64,000 nucleotides of DNA from Epiperipatus broadwayi (taxonomy: Eukaryota; Onychophora; Udeonychophora; Euonychophora; Peripatidae): positions 23,083,401-23,147,400 of the forward strand of contig JAQFVV010000001.1 of the NCBI GenBank assembly GCA_028023455.1, given 5' to 3'. A program made the translations under genes and the position numbers. The stretch's first letter is position 1. Every line of letters begins with the position of its first letter. Under the pieces are notes generated by a model that was given only the letters and a program-made list of their open reading frames with translations, ran no database searches and was not told the origin of the DNA. Shown here in pieces: positions 22,388 through 34,470 of the stretch.

Positions 22388-22446
22388 ATCCAAGGCTCCT
22401 CACTGACGAAGGCCATAAGCCAGAAACTAGTCTGGGGATATTGGAT
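22388..22446 (+). ncRNA. Putative type I hammerhead ribozyme, right arm
   Basis: In order: ATCCAA, GGC, TCCTCA, core CTGACGA (22403-22409), stem II GGC-loop-GCC with flanking A residues, GAAA (22423-22426), a 2-bp stem III and the expected cleavage triplet GTC (22430-22432). Then come TGGGGA, TA and TTGGAT, which pair back to form stem I with a central internal loop. The internal loop in stem I is the expected place for a tertiary contact with loop II. Reading is by eye; no folding was run. Confidence 0.5.
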
Positions 22447-22547
22447 GAGTAGGCACTAGATGGGGATTTTATGCACAAGCCTTCTGGCATCCATTGATTA
22501 CTCTAGCTTGCTGTGTGTGGCAATATATATAGGGTTTTGCCTGTTTT

Positions 22548-24209
22548 AAAGTGAAATTCTGTTTTTCTTTTAGAGAAAATACAAGGAAAACAGTTGTATG
22601 CTTGAAACAGCTAAGAAGCAAGTTGCTTAAACACAAATTTATAAGTGGTTTAATGGAAGTGTCAAATTCATCTTGTCCCAATGGTAAATGAAGTCCGTGT
22701 CAAGACAATGTGAATTTTTTTTGGGGGTGCAAACAGCATTGTTCATGGGAATTTGTTCGTAATGACCAGACATTTAAAACTTTACAAGTTCTGAAAAGTT
22801 TGCATGTTGCAGTAAAACAAAAACATCCCATTTTTGGCATAATGATGAACGCAAACTTTACCATAACCTCAAAGCCTTGAGAGTGAAACAATTTTTAATT
22901 AAATTCAGCATGATCCAGCCTATCTATCAGCCATGTTTGCTCAATCTTATTCTATACAACTTTTTTTATTCTCTCTACTGAAAAAATGCCTCAAAAAAGT
23001 TTTTTTTGTGTGTGGACTTATAAATGGTAAAGAAAAAAGATGATGTAGGCATTAAAGACATCACTTTGCATGAGTTTTCGGATTAGTTTGAAAAATGAAA
23101 AACATGTTTAGACCAATGCAATGCATTAAATGAACTATACTTTGAAAAAGATTCAATATGTAACACCTAAAAATAAATACAGATTTTTTAATTTCAAATT
23201 TCCAGTTATTTTTGGGTCCTTTCTATTATATATAATATATTACTAGGGAGATTTAATGGATATCTTGGTTCTAGTGTATTTACAATGTCCACTCCATTAT
23301 ATATTTCAGAAACATGTGCATAAAAGACATTTTAAAATGACAAATTCGGTGCTTTCTTATTGACCTGGTTTTCTTCAGTTGGTTATATCATAATTTCTTA
23401 TACATCTTCATCATTTGTTCAATATTTATCATTATCAAATTGCTACTATTTAATTTATAAGTGTCACACTTTCTGTACTCACAATTTTGATAATATTCAC
23501 TTCAAGTAGATATATTAATGACTATTTATTAGACATTATTCCTAGCCCAGAAATAAACTTTAAACTCAATTAAAGATTAATATATGTGCTTTTTAATTAA
23601 ACATAACCATATGATCTGCGAAAATGCATTGTGATCATCATTTGTTTTTGTTTTTCAAATGTCTTCATTTATATATTTTGAGAATGTGTGGTAAAATGGA
23701 AATTTTAATTATATTTATAAAAGAAAAAGAAAAGAGAAATAAAAAGTAAATTAATTATTTTATGTGTTCATGTTTAATTAAAAATCATATATATGTATAT
23801 TAATCTTTAGTAATGGAATTTTAACGTTTATATGTGAGTTAGGAGTAATATGATAATCTTTATTTTAATAAAGGATTAACAATAAATCATTAATGCATTT
23901 ATTCGAAATGGATAGTTATAAAGTTTTGAGTGTAGAAAAGTATAACAATTGTAAATCAAACATTAATAATTTGATGTTAATGAATACTGAACAAATAATG
24001 AAGTGTAAAGCTTTATAGGTGAGTAACTGAGGATTGCTGGATCAACATAAAATGCATCTTGTGGTTAGCTTGTTCTTTTGTTTTTGATTCTATTTATATG
24101 TTTCAAGAATGTGTGGAGTGGAAGGTTTATCTAATATATATATATATATGTCTGTGTGGGTGTATTTGGTATTGGGGAAAAAATATTTGCAGATTTTTTT
24201 TTTTTATAG
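22548..24209. other. Intron upstream of Hip exon, no recognised gene
   Basis: A+T-rich. Bases 22550-23050 are a little more complex, with frames such as IQHDPAYLSAMFAQSYSIQL that I do not recognise. The last bases (24191-24209) form a T-rich tract ending TATAG, the acceptor of the next exon. Confidence 0.4.
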
Positions 24210-24326
24210 GCTAAAAAAATTGCTGAACATAGAAGAAAACGAGAAAGAAATGTTGAAGAAAAAGAACGTAAAAAGAAGGAAAAACAATATCAGAAAATTA
24301 AAGAAGCTCAAACTAAAGCTAGAGAA
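24210..24326 (+). CDS. ST13: Hip (ST13) exon, charged linker region
   Basis: An in-frame 39-codon exon starting AKKIAEHRRKRERNVEEKER and ending KARE. It matches the highly charged region of Hip (ST13), where the human protein reads AQKIAEHRRKYERK. Hip is a cytosolic co-chaperone that binds and stabilises ADP-bound Hsp70 through TPR repeats; this segment follows them and is predicted to be helical or coiled-coil. Boundaries are a T-rich tract with TATAG before and GAA/GTAAGT after. Both are phase 0, so the exon joins in frame to 51281. No TPR-coding exon was found upstream, so those exons lie outside the window or were missed. Confidence 0.85.
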
Positions 24327-27300
24327 GTAAGTTTTTTAAAGTTTTATATTTTTTTAATTATTTTATATATGTGGTGAAAAATAAAGAAAGAAGTTTTACT
24401 TGATCTCAAGACTCTCAAAATCTTTTGCCAATGATAGCACATATATTTCAGCAGATCATATAGATTGTCTTGCCAATAGACTAATGTCTTGATAAGAATG
24501 CAGAGAGGAATAAGTGAGGGTGTATTCCCCTTTTGTATATTTTGTGTTAATTAAGGGAATATATATAAATAATTATCATTTTATTATCATATGAGAAACA
24601 ACTTGGAACTAAATAAATATCATAAATGTTATGCAAAATATTTTTTTGCATTGGTTATAATCTTTTTGATTGTTTCAGTGAATGTTTTTAATCGCTTCTA
24701 AAACATGTATATTGAATTGGTGGGGTAGTAGATCAAATAGAAAATATAATCTATAGCATAAAATTTTACTCTTTGATAAAAATAGAAATTGTGAAAAGCA
24801 AAATTGTAAGACTTTTATATGGAAAAGAAACAGTATTATAAAAATTATTTATTATAAATTCGATCTACTCCCCTGCTTTTTAAGTATTGCTCGACATCGG
24901 TCCCTTAGACAGAGAAGCATAATACCCAGAGGTACCTATGACCAAGTCGAAGCTATATAAGATACATAACTACGACTGCATTTCAAGGCCACAGATCTTC
25001 TCAACTACAGAAATCAACACCTATCATTCAAAGCACTTTTTTGTTTCAGAGTAAACTCGAGGCGCCAGTTAATTACAAAAGCAACTAACATACCCTGAAT
25101 GATGGCAAACTAATCCAGCGCCTAATAAATCCCAACTAGCTCAATCAAAAGAATAATATAATAAATTGCTGCTCTAATTTCTCTTCTAAATTGCTTTTTA
25201 GTAGTATAATTAAAAGAAATTGACCGACAAATACTAATTTGTAGAATAATTTATTTTAAATAAAATATTTAATATCACTTACAAACTAATTTTATAAATC
25301 TTTTAATTAAATATAAACAATGATTTATAATATCTCAGGCACACACATATTATAATAAAGCCATACAATAGTGATATAATACAAACATATAGCATTAACA
25401 TAAGTACAAGCATTCCAACACGCACATAAATAGTTCATTTTATGCGGCTATAGAGTTCATTTATTAAACGGACTCTGGGAGGCTTCAAATATTGCAATGG
25501 CTACCTTAATTATTATCAAGAATTGGAATAAGGAAAATGTTATTTATTACCTATAGGATTTTGGATGTTGTGGCTTCTTGCTGTTTGCTGCTCAACACTG
25601 CATTGTCTTTATTAACAAATATGTATAACAGGTGATTGACTTTTTGATATGTGAAAGACCCTAGATATGTGTATGACTTTGTTGTCATTTCTTTAATTAG
25701 TTTTTAAATTCGTCGACTGCTTTGATTAAATTCTTAAGATGTCTTTTAATTAATCCTGCTATTTATGGATTTTAATTAGTAGCCATTGCTAATCCCTGTT
25801 GTTTATGGATTTTAATTAGTAGCCATTGCTAATCCTGTTTTTACATAGCTTATGGGTAGAGGGAAATTTTTATTATAAACTTTCATTTATTTTTAATATT
25901 TAACTTTTTTTTTTTAACACACACACATTTTATTATTTTCTTTATATTTAAATACAATCTTTATTCATTCACATATATATTTATTCTATTTTAAATAAAT
26001 GGAAAGAGATTTTTTTTTAGTCTTAAGATTTTTTTTTTAATATTTAAAATTTTTCCAGTTACATTTCCTTTACTGCATTTTCTTTTAATTAAACTAACTT
26101 GCTAAATACCATTTTCTTAATTTATTCTAAAGTTTAGTTTTTGCCAAGTTAAGTTTTCTCCCCCTCTAATTACTTAATTTCTAAAACTTTACTACAACTT
26201 CTAGCAAACGGTTTTAAACTAATAATAAAAAAACTCTTTAAACTTCTACATTAAACTTCCTTTTATTAAACTTTTAACTATTTCTTTAAACAAGATAATT
26301 TTACTTCAATCATTCACTGACAGTGATTTTATTATTTATTATCATTTTCAAAACTTTTTGCGTTATTTATGAAAATTTTTATTTTTAATAATTATAAACA
26401 TGATTTTACATGGAGTGCTATCCATTAGTGGTACAATATACTTTTCATCTTTTCATTATTGATAAATCTTTGATCATAGAATACTTTTTTTAATATAGAT
26501 TGAAAAACACTTCATACTCAAGATTTAAATTAGTTTTCATTGCTGCAATCACATCAAGATAACTATTATTGTAATACCTAAAAGCAGATTTTATCATTAT
26601 TTTATTTATCATTGTTAATGTCAGGAGCAAAGCTATTCTGAAAAAAATTAAGTTTGACTAGAAGTTAATTCACTATGATTTTGAACTTTTAAGATTATTT
26701 TTTAAGTTGTTAATTGCTGCTCAATATGATTTTAGGATGTTCCCTCCACTACTATCTTGCATTTTTTTAAAAATATTTTTTTTTTAATTTGGTCTGCTTA
26801 TAAATTCTTATGTATATGAATAATTTTTACTAAGTTCAATAACCCACATTTGATTAATGTGGTCCTTGGAAACATTAGCATTATGTCTAATTATATATAA
26901 TTTTTTACTGACCTTTCTTTCTGACAACACAATTTAAAATAAAATGAATATTAAGAATCTGATCTACTTAGTTCATCATCTGAGAAGTAAAAAACATCTT
27001 AGAAACAGATTTTCTTGTGATATTTTGATGAAGCGCATTTGATATTGGTAAATGTTCCAGCATATGCTCTGAATAGTTATAGAAATATTAACAATTTAGA
27101 AAATTTATTATATATTTTCCATGATAAATTCAATACAAACATAGCTGCTGCTACTATTAACAAAAGAAGCTGCTATAAATCCCTAGTGTATACAGGGCAT
27201 GAATGATAACTCTAGCACTATCTTACTTAAATGATCAGAGACTTATTACATAAGATTTTTCATATCTATATTTTGAATTTTTCCTTAATTTGTTAAAGTA

Positions 27301-29505
27301 TAATTATTTTTGAACATTATCTTCTTATTTTATTACATAAGGTATAAACTGAACTCAATTTGAGATTATATTTGCAATTCACAATAATTTTAATGGGAAT
27401 AGTTTCAAATAGTAGATTTAAAAATATATCTTAACCATGCAAAGCAAGAAGAAATTAGATAATATTTTATTTCTTGGATGTCTTTGTATGATCATTTATC
27501 TCATGAAAATAAGTTTTAGTCATATCTTAAATTATTTTATAATACTGGTAATTCCAAATTGAAGATTTTTTTGAATTTGCAATTATTGGGATTGCAATTC
27601 TGATTTTGTAATACTGACATGAATGTTTTTCAACTTAGTGCACAAGTGTAGTCTATTTTAAATTTAGAAACATTTCTAATAATGAAAACAAAATGAATTA
27701 TCCAAGATATAGTGTTCAGCTGAGACATTAATGTATCACTTATTACTATTGATAGAGGCAGTCTTGAAACCTAGTAATTCTAGATAATGTTTGGGTTTAC
27801 ATAATCATTTGGTATAAATGAACAAAATTAACTTACAATTTCTTTCACTAAATTTATAGAATTTGAAAACACCTGGAAATTAGAGAGAATTTTGCAATCC
27901 ATTATCAGTTGCCAAATTGAAAATTTTATTGATTGAATTTGAAAGCCACCTGATTTTTGAAAGTTGTTTAGACAGTTCATAAATGGTTTTCAATTAGGTC
28001 ATCAACATAGACAACTGTTACCTCACAATCCAGATGAAGTGCTATTCTACACATTGTTCAATTTTTTTTATTAGTTACCCTCTTTTTCTCTACATACATT
28101 TCTATGTATGACACTCTCTATATTTATTTATATGACTAATATATATGTATATTGAGGATTTTAATAAGCATGTAAATGACTTTACAACTTATCAAATATA
28201 TAATAAAATATAATTATTATCTTAATAATGTATTCAGACTTGTTTGTTCCATGAAATAGATTTATATATATATATATTCATGAGATTCTCTTGAATAGAT
28301 GAAACAATTTTTCTCATATAATTCTTGTCTGTTTTTATTATTATTCTTATTTATCATATAATTTACTATGACACAAAATGAAATGGTATACATTGCACTT
28401 TTATGAACTATGAGATTTGGATGAAATAACTTCTTATCTTTTACCGTAGGATGAACTGCTTACATAAAAAAAATATAAACTTTTGTTCTAATTTTTCAGA
28501 AAAGGTTTTAAATGTATATCCTCCATGGTAATTGGTCTTACGTTTTTATAATAAAGAATTGAATGAAATAGCATATTTTTGAATGCAAAACATAAGATTG
28601 ATGTTTAACTGGAAAGTTGATTAGCTTATTGCATATATAATTAAAAAGTGATTTCATGAATAGTAATAAAATGTATAAGGTTGTTTGTAGACAAACAAGG
28701 ATAGAATTTGTAGATGGTATACAATATTAATTCAGTAATTGCATCAATATTAAAAATAAATTCATGCTTTGGTTGAATTTGTATGTAGCTGATTAGGCTT
28801 TTTGGTTGCAATTTTTTTTTTTTTATGATATTGTGCTATATGTTGATCAACAGATAGATTATAAACTGTTTTTTTTTTTTGTAATAAGATTCACATGTGA
28901 ATTTTTATTAAGGTACTATTAGATTAAAAATTAAGTTTTAATTCCATATATGTAAAGTTATTGTTAAGAATGATAATGCAAAGTATTATAATATTTATAA
29001 TGCTTCACATAATGAACTTATTTTATTTATTTATTTTTCATTTTTAATCTATACCAAGCAATGTGTAGTAGCTAATTATTATAAATTTTCTAGTCATTAT
29101 CAATATTTTAAAATTTGGACACCAAAAAATAAATCCTTAATGATATTATTTTTTAAATCTGTAATTGTATGAGTCTAGTATTTAAATTTTCACATTTTAA
29201 ATAATTGGACATTAAAGTGATAGGAAAAGATTAGAAATTCTATGTAAATCTTGGCACAAAAGTATAGGTATTTTGGGAGAAAGAATTAATCTGGATATAC
29301 TGAAAAAAGTGTACACATTGAAGGAAAGTTGTTTCAATAGAGAGTCTAGTTGTTGTATAATTTATTATAAACATCTGGCAACTAATTAACAGCTACTTAT
29401 AGATGATTGTGGCATTCTAGCTTCTTAATTTTTTTTTTAAATATATATAGAAAGATAGGTGAAAACTAAAAATTAAATATGTATTTTGTAATAACTATAT
29501 AAGCT
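24327..29505. other. Large Hip intron, first part
   Basis: A+T-rich intron with no coding signal. One slightly more complex patch at about 24860-25120 has no recognisable protein. Otherwise simple A/T runs and one short tandem repeat at 25751. Confidence 0.5.
25751..25831. repeat. Two-copy ~40-bp direct tandem repeat
   Basis: TTTATGGATTTTAATTAGTA with GCCATTGCTAATCC occurs at 25762 and again at 25802, period 40, followed by a partial third start. Confidence 0.8.
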
Positions 29506-29831
29506 GCAGAAAGGAGTTTTGCTATTAACTGAAAGGAGGAGATCCTTTGATTCCTCTTGGAGGCCTTAAAGGAACCGAGCAGGGCAAATTCCTAATGTCC
29601 ACTCCATACGTTCTTGTCATTGCAGCTGTTATTACTATGTGATTATTTATATAGTATACGAACATGGATGGGCTGCTCACCAACATGCATTAGCCAGCGT
29701 GATGAGTTTATTGGCTTTTTACCTCTGAGTTTAAGATCAAGAAACACCATGGTCTTTCTTCTCAGTGCATGATAAGGCAGAATGAATGTTTGTGTAAAGG
29801 ATAAATATTTTCCCAATACATATATACAATT

Positions 29832-30237
29832 ATGACAGACAAAAATAAAGCATGGCCCTTATTCCCAGGAGGCTGTAAAGTCACCAACCAAGGCAGCGGT
29901 TGGTGGCCGAAGGCGGAGGGTGCTAAGAATCCCCTGATTGCGGACCCAGGCTGTCATTTGATGACGATTTTTTATTTAGGTACTTACAACTGCAGATCAC
30001 TTTCAAGTGAAGGAAGATTGCAAGAATTAGAAGAAGAACTCTTATATTAAATGGGACATTATTGGACTTTGTGAAGTTAGAAGAAAAGGTGAAGAGACAA
30101 TTGTTTTAAAAAGTGGATATATACTCTATTATAAAGGCACAAATATTGGAAATACAAGTGGAGTAGGATTCATTATAAATAAAAAGTGGAAGAACAATAT
30201 TGTGGAGATTGATGGTGTATCGGACAGAGTAATTTTT
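29832..30237 (+). pseudogene. RTE ORF, N-terminal endonuclease part
   Basis: The reading frame starts at 29832 and includes LGTYNCRSLSSEGRLQELEE, the start of an exonuclease-endonuclease-phosphatase fold. A one-base frame change near 30046 is needed to continue as IKWDIIGLCEVRRKGEE, which holds the conserved E of GLCEVRR, then VGFIINKKW and DGVSDRVIF. The frame ends at 30238 in a disturbed block. Together with 30348 onward it would supply the nicking activity for target-primed reverse transcription. Confidence 0.8.
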
Positions 30238-30340
30238 TAAAAATATAAAAAAAAAACAAAAAAAAAATTTTCCCCCAAAATTTTTAGGAGGGGGGGAGGA
30301 GAAGTTTTTTTTGGGGAAAAAGGTTTTGGGAACCCTTTTA
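30238..30340. other. Abnormal homopolymer block inside the RTE endonuclease
   Basis: A run of expanded homopolymers (A-rich, then CCCCC, GGGGGGG, TTTTTTTT, GGGG, CCC) unlike its surroundings. It replaces the roughly 55 codons expected between DRVIF and the conserved MGDFNA motif with about 103 bases. It looks more like a poor consensus or sequencing artefact than biological sequence. Confidence 0.6.
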
Positions 30341-30347
30341 AATTGTT

Positions 30348-32502
30348 ATGGGAGACTTTAATGCTAGAATTGGTAAAAAAATGAAAGATGAAAGTGCTGT
30401 GGGTAATCTTGGTTATGGTAATAGAAATGAGAGAGGACATAGACTTGTGGAGTTTGCAGAAAAAGAAAAACTTTATATTATGAATTCTTTTTTTGAGAAA
30501 AATGTTAAAAGGAAATGGACATGGAAGCATCCAAATGAAGGTACTGCAGAATTGGATTATATTTTGACTAACAGGAAATACATATTTCAAGATTGTAATG
30601 TTCTTAATAAATTTAACACAGGAAGTGATCATCGATTAGTAAGGTGTAAGATACGTGTTAATGTAAAACTAGAGAGACAAAAATTATTAAGAAAAACAAT
30701 ATTTACAGTTGATATTCCTAATCTTCAGAAACATTCTAATGAATTTAAATTAGAACTTACAAATCGGTTTCAAGTATTAGTAGATTTTGAACATGATTCA
30801 GATTTGAATGAAATTAATATGAAAATAACTGATACACTTTTGAAAACTGCAACAAAGATAGCTGGTAGAAAGAAACAGCAATTGACCAATAAAATTTCTA
30901 CAGAGACTAGAGGATTTATGAAGAAAAGAAGGAATATGAAGATATACAAAAATGATGCATTAAAAAGAATTGAATATCTCGAATTTTGTAAAATGGTGCG
31001 GAAAAGAGTTGAAAATGATATAAGAAAGTGTAACTGTGAACTAGCAAGGAAAGCTGTAGAAGAAAATAAAAGTCTTAAGAATGTAAAACAACATTTTGGT
31101 ATTAGTAGGAAATTTATATCTGCAATAAAAAAAAAAGATGGAATTATTACTAAAAGGAGAGATGACATCATGAAATTGGTAGAAGATTTTTATCAAGAAT
31201 TATATAGTAATAAAGAACAAGTACCTCCTATATCTATTACATCTTCCAAATCGCCCAGAATTTTAAATGAAGAAGTGAGACATGCAATTAAATGTATGAA
31301 GAAAGGAAAGGCTCCAGGTAATGATGAAATTATAATTGATATATTAAAAGAAGCAGGTGAAGAAATAGAAAAAATTTTAGATACCAAATGTCTAAATGAT
31401 AAAGATGTACCGGATGATTGGAAGAATGCAGTAATAATATTAATATTTAAAAAAGGTGATAAAGAAGATATTAGAAATTACAGACCTATCAGCCTTTTAT
31501 CAGTTTTATATAAAATTTTTACCAAGATAATTACTACTCGTCTACAGAGAACATTGGATTTCCACCAACCAAGAGAACAAGCCGGATTTAAAAGTGGTTT
31601 TAGTACAGTAGATCATATCCAGGTATTGAGAGAAGTTGTAGAAAGGACAAATGAATATGAGTTGCCATTATGCTTAGGATTTGTAGATTATGAAAAGGCA
31701 TTTGATTCTATAAACATTTCTTCAGTGATTAAAGCATTAGATCATCAAGATATAGATCCAGGATATTGTCATATTTTAAAGAATATTTATAAAAATGCAA
31801 CAGCAACAATTAGATTACATAATGACACTGGGAAAGTCAACATTGAGAAAGGTGTAAGACAAGGTGACTCCATATCTCCAAAACTTTTTGCAGCAGTGCT
31901 GCATGAAGTATTTTGTGGATTAAAATGGGAAACTAAAGGAGTGAAAGTAAATGGTAATTGTTTAAGTCATTTAGATTTCGCAGATGATGTAGTTGTTTTT
32001 GCAAATAATGCTTCAGATCTGCAGGAAATGTTGCAGGAATTATCAGATGAAAGTAGGAAAGTAGGACTAAAGATAAATGTTAAAAAGACTAAAGTAATGT
32101 TTAATCGATTTGCTCAAAATATGAAAATAAAGATTGATTATGATGAATTAGAAGAAGTTAACAGTTACAAATACCTTGGTCAGATTATTAATACAGATGG
32201 AAACATAATGGAGGAAATTAATCATAGAATTAAACTTGGTTGGAGTGCTTTTGGTAGAAATAACTTGATACTAAAAGGAAATATGCCTATGTGTTTGAAA
32301 AGGAAGGTTTTTAACAAATGTGTTTTACCAGTTCTTACTTATGGATCTGAGACTTGGACACTTAATAGAAGAGCAATTCAGAGACTTCAGATCACTCAAA
32401 GAAGTATGGAGAGATGTATGTTGGGAGTAACAAGAAGAGATCGTAAACGCAATGTATGGGTAAGAGAACAAACAGGTGTTACTGACCTCATTGAAAAAAT
32501 TA
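30348..32502 (+). CDS. RTE endonuclease C-terminus plus reverse transcriptase
   Basis: A long open frame of about 718 codons up to the 3' frameshift. It opens with MGDFNARIG and TGSDHRLV, endonuclease motifs with catalytic D/N and H residues. Reverse transcriptase motifs follow: KKGDKEDIRNYRPISLLSVL, REQAGFKSGFSTVDHI, LGFVDYEKAFDSI (motif A aspartate), GVRQGDSISPKLF, and FADDVVVFA (motif C DD). After these come NSYKYLGQIINTDG and LTYGSETWTLNR, typical of RTE. Product: a reverse transcriptase that copies RTE RNA at a nicked target. The frame is open for over 2 kb, suggesting a young copy. It lies within a host intron and is not a host gene. Confidence 0.9.
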
Positions 32503-32712
32503 AGATTGAAGTGGAGTTGGGCTGGACATATTGTTAGAAGAGATGATAACTGGATTCCAAGAGATTGTAAAAGACCCGGAAACAGACCACATGTGAGATG
32601 GATGGATGAAATAAGAAAGTGTGCAGGGGTGATGTGGAGAAGAGAAGCTAAAGATCGGAGATGGATTAAACTTGGAGCGACCTTCATCCTGCAGTGGATT
32701 GATAATGGTTGA
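32503..32712 (+). pseudogene. RTE ORF C-terminus, frameshifted
   Basis: After about 32500 the homology moves to another frame: LKWSWAGHIVRRDDN, WIPRDCKRPGNRPHVRWMDE, ending WIDNG. Compared with 20033-20266 it lacks about eight codons between RRDDN and WIPRD. The minus-strand frame at 32325-32780 is the shadow of this region. Confidence 0.8.
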
Positions 32713-32735
32713 TAATGATGATGATGATATAAGCT

Positions 32736-33800
32736 AGTCTGTAAACCATAAAGATATTCACATAGCATCTGCTCTTCCATTAGTTTATTTGATATCTTAT
32801 GCTGCTGGCTTTAATATCTAAATATAGCTTCTCGTGTATTTCAAATTATCAGTGTTGCTTTTTTAAAAAATATCTTTGAGATAATCTTTATATAGATAAA
32901 TAGAATCTATCTCTCTCATGAAAACTATGCTCAAGTTTATCATAAAATATTTTTTTATGAAGTACATTATTTAGTCATTTATTTTATATGCCTGTTCCAA
33001 CAAAATGTGATTTTATAGAAATATACTTAGTATCATCACATCTAGCATGCTAAAAGATATACCAATTAGTTTTATGATTCTGATATCATATTTTTTAAAT
33101 TTTACAAATATCTTCAAACAAAATTTTTGTACTAAGTGTAGAGAAGATAATTGTTTCATTTTGACTAGAAGAAGTAATCATTTCATTTTGATATAATAAA
33201 ATTATCATAATTATATTTTTAGAATTATATTTTTATCACTAAGTATCATTTTAGTTTGGTAATGTGCATATTGGAGTTCGGTTTTACCCATCATTCAAAT
33301 TCATCTTTTATTTCAAAATCGACCAAGAAATTTTAAATTGTTTACATTCTCGAACTGATAAATACTTAAAATAAAGATTTTTTACTTTATCACTGTCTTT
33401 TTTTTTTTTTAATACTAAAACCTTCAACTAAAATCTTTATAAATTGTTTTCAAAACTTAAAAGAACTTTCTGTAGATTATCAGGACAATTGGAAAAAATA
33501 GCAGTTAGTTAGTTATTCATATTTTGTAAATCTGGAACCCTAGAAGATGAAATTTTTGTTCAAATTGAAAACCCTGCTACTTATATTACATCTTGATGCC
33601 TATTTCATGAAGCTGTCTTTAAACTATTCCAAAAAATCATTATCATAAAAATAAAAAACTATATACAAACTTATATCACTATTTAGCATCAGTTTCATCT
33701 CAAATGCTTCAGATTTTCTGTTATAAGCTTTCTCTCATTGTTTCAAATGTGGTCAATGGATATAAGCATTATATAAATAATATGTAAAAAAAAATTTTTT
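32736..33800. other. Hip intron, no recognised gene
   Basis: A+T-rich sequence right of the RTE target duplication. Nothing supported. Confidence 0.4.
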
Positions 33801-34170
33801 TAAATAATGCTTTTATGTAAATAACCAACTAAAAAGTAGAAAAATAACCAAGTAATTCATTTCTCAGTTAATTTGCCATTCTTGAAAAATATCAGAGATC
33901 TTAAGAATCTAATCATATTATAAAAAGCAATTGAAAATTGTAGGAATATTGTTGTTTCATAAAAGCATTTGAAGGCTTTATGGTTTTTATTATTTATTTG
34001 AGCCTCAAATGGTTTATGAAGCAACAATATCCCTGCAATTTCTAATTGCTTTATAATAAGGCTAGATTCTTAAGATCTCTGATATTTTTCAAGAATGGCA
34101 AATTAACTGAGAAACGGATTACTTTATTTATTTTTTTACTTTTTAGTCAGCTATGTACATAACATCATTA
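33801..34170. mobile_element. Foldback MITE
   Basis: Left arm 33801-33976 is repeated inverted at 34002-34170 with a spacer of about 25 bases. Shared stretches include GAGATCTTAAGAATCTA (its reverse complement on the right), ATTCTTGAAAAATATCAGAG and CTCAGTTAATTTGCCATTC. The arms cover almost the whole element, so its RNA would form a hairpin of about 170 bp. The superfamily is not identified and no clean target duplication was seen. Confidence 0.7.
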
Positions 34171-34398
34171 TTTTTAAAATTGGTTAAAATTACAAAAAAA
34201 ATCTGACAAAAATTATAATTTAATAATAAAATATGAAAATTAAAAATATGTCCTCTAACAAATGAATTCTAAATTTAAATATGTGATTGTTTACTATATA
34301 AAAACATTTATGCATTGACTTTTTAATTAATTTAATTAATTCAGTATGAATTAAATCAACATTAACAAAATTTTATTCTACAAATGTAATATTTTTGT

Positions 34399-34470
34399 TG
34401 GCTCAATTATTAAGCAATTTTGTTGGGAAACATAAGGATGTGAGTTCAAATTCTAAATGGGAATGGATTT
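34399..34470 (+). repeat. tRNA-derived SINE head, probable
   Basis: TGGCTCAATTAT (34399-34410) resembles a tRNA A box and GAGTTCAAATTCT (34442-34454) a B box, at near-normal tRNA spacing. The 3' body is not delimited and no second copy was found, so this is tentative. Confidence 0.4.

Larger units (their letters stand above)
21971..22547. repeat. Long inverted repeat, ~200-bp arms, probable Penelope-like terminal sequence
   Basis: Left arm 21971-22174 and right arm 22346-22547 are inverted copies with few differences, separated by about 171 bases (22175-22345). The arms share AAAACAGGCAAAACTC at the outside, GCACTAGATGGGGATTTTAT, and a hammerhead-like core. Penelope-like elements are known to carry hammerhead motifs in their terminal repeats, so the arms may be two such ends in opposite orientation. 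No reverse transcriptase lies between them. Confidence 0.7.
29506..32726 (+). mobile_element. RTE-clade non-LTR retrotransposon, near full length
   Basis: A 5' UTR (29506-29831) starts GCAGAAAGGAG, shared with the deleted copy at 19527. One ORF with endonuclease then reverse transcriptase follows, and a GATAATGATGATGATG tail. The 9-bp sequence ATATAAGCT flanks it at 29497-29505 and 32727-32735, a likely target-site duplication. The ORF has two frameshifts (about 30046 and about 32500), a garbled block at 30238-30340 and a 24-base deletion near the C-terminus, so this copy as written is not functional. It is inserted sense-oriented in the Hip intron. Confidence 0.9.

Noticed and set aside
30348-32537. 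The 729-codon ORF as a host protein-coding gene
   Set aside because: Reverse transcriptase and endonuclease motifs, a shared 5' UTR with another copy and a flanking 9-bp duplication show it is an RTE retrotransposon.
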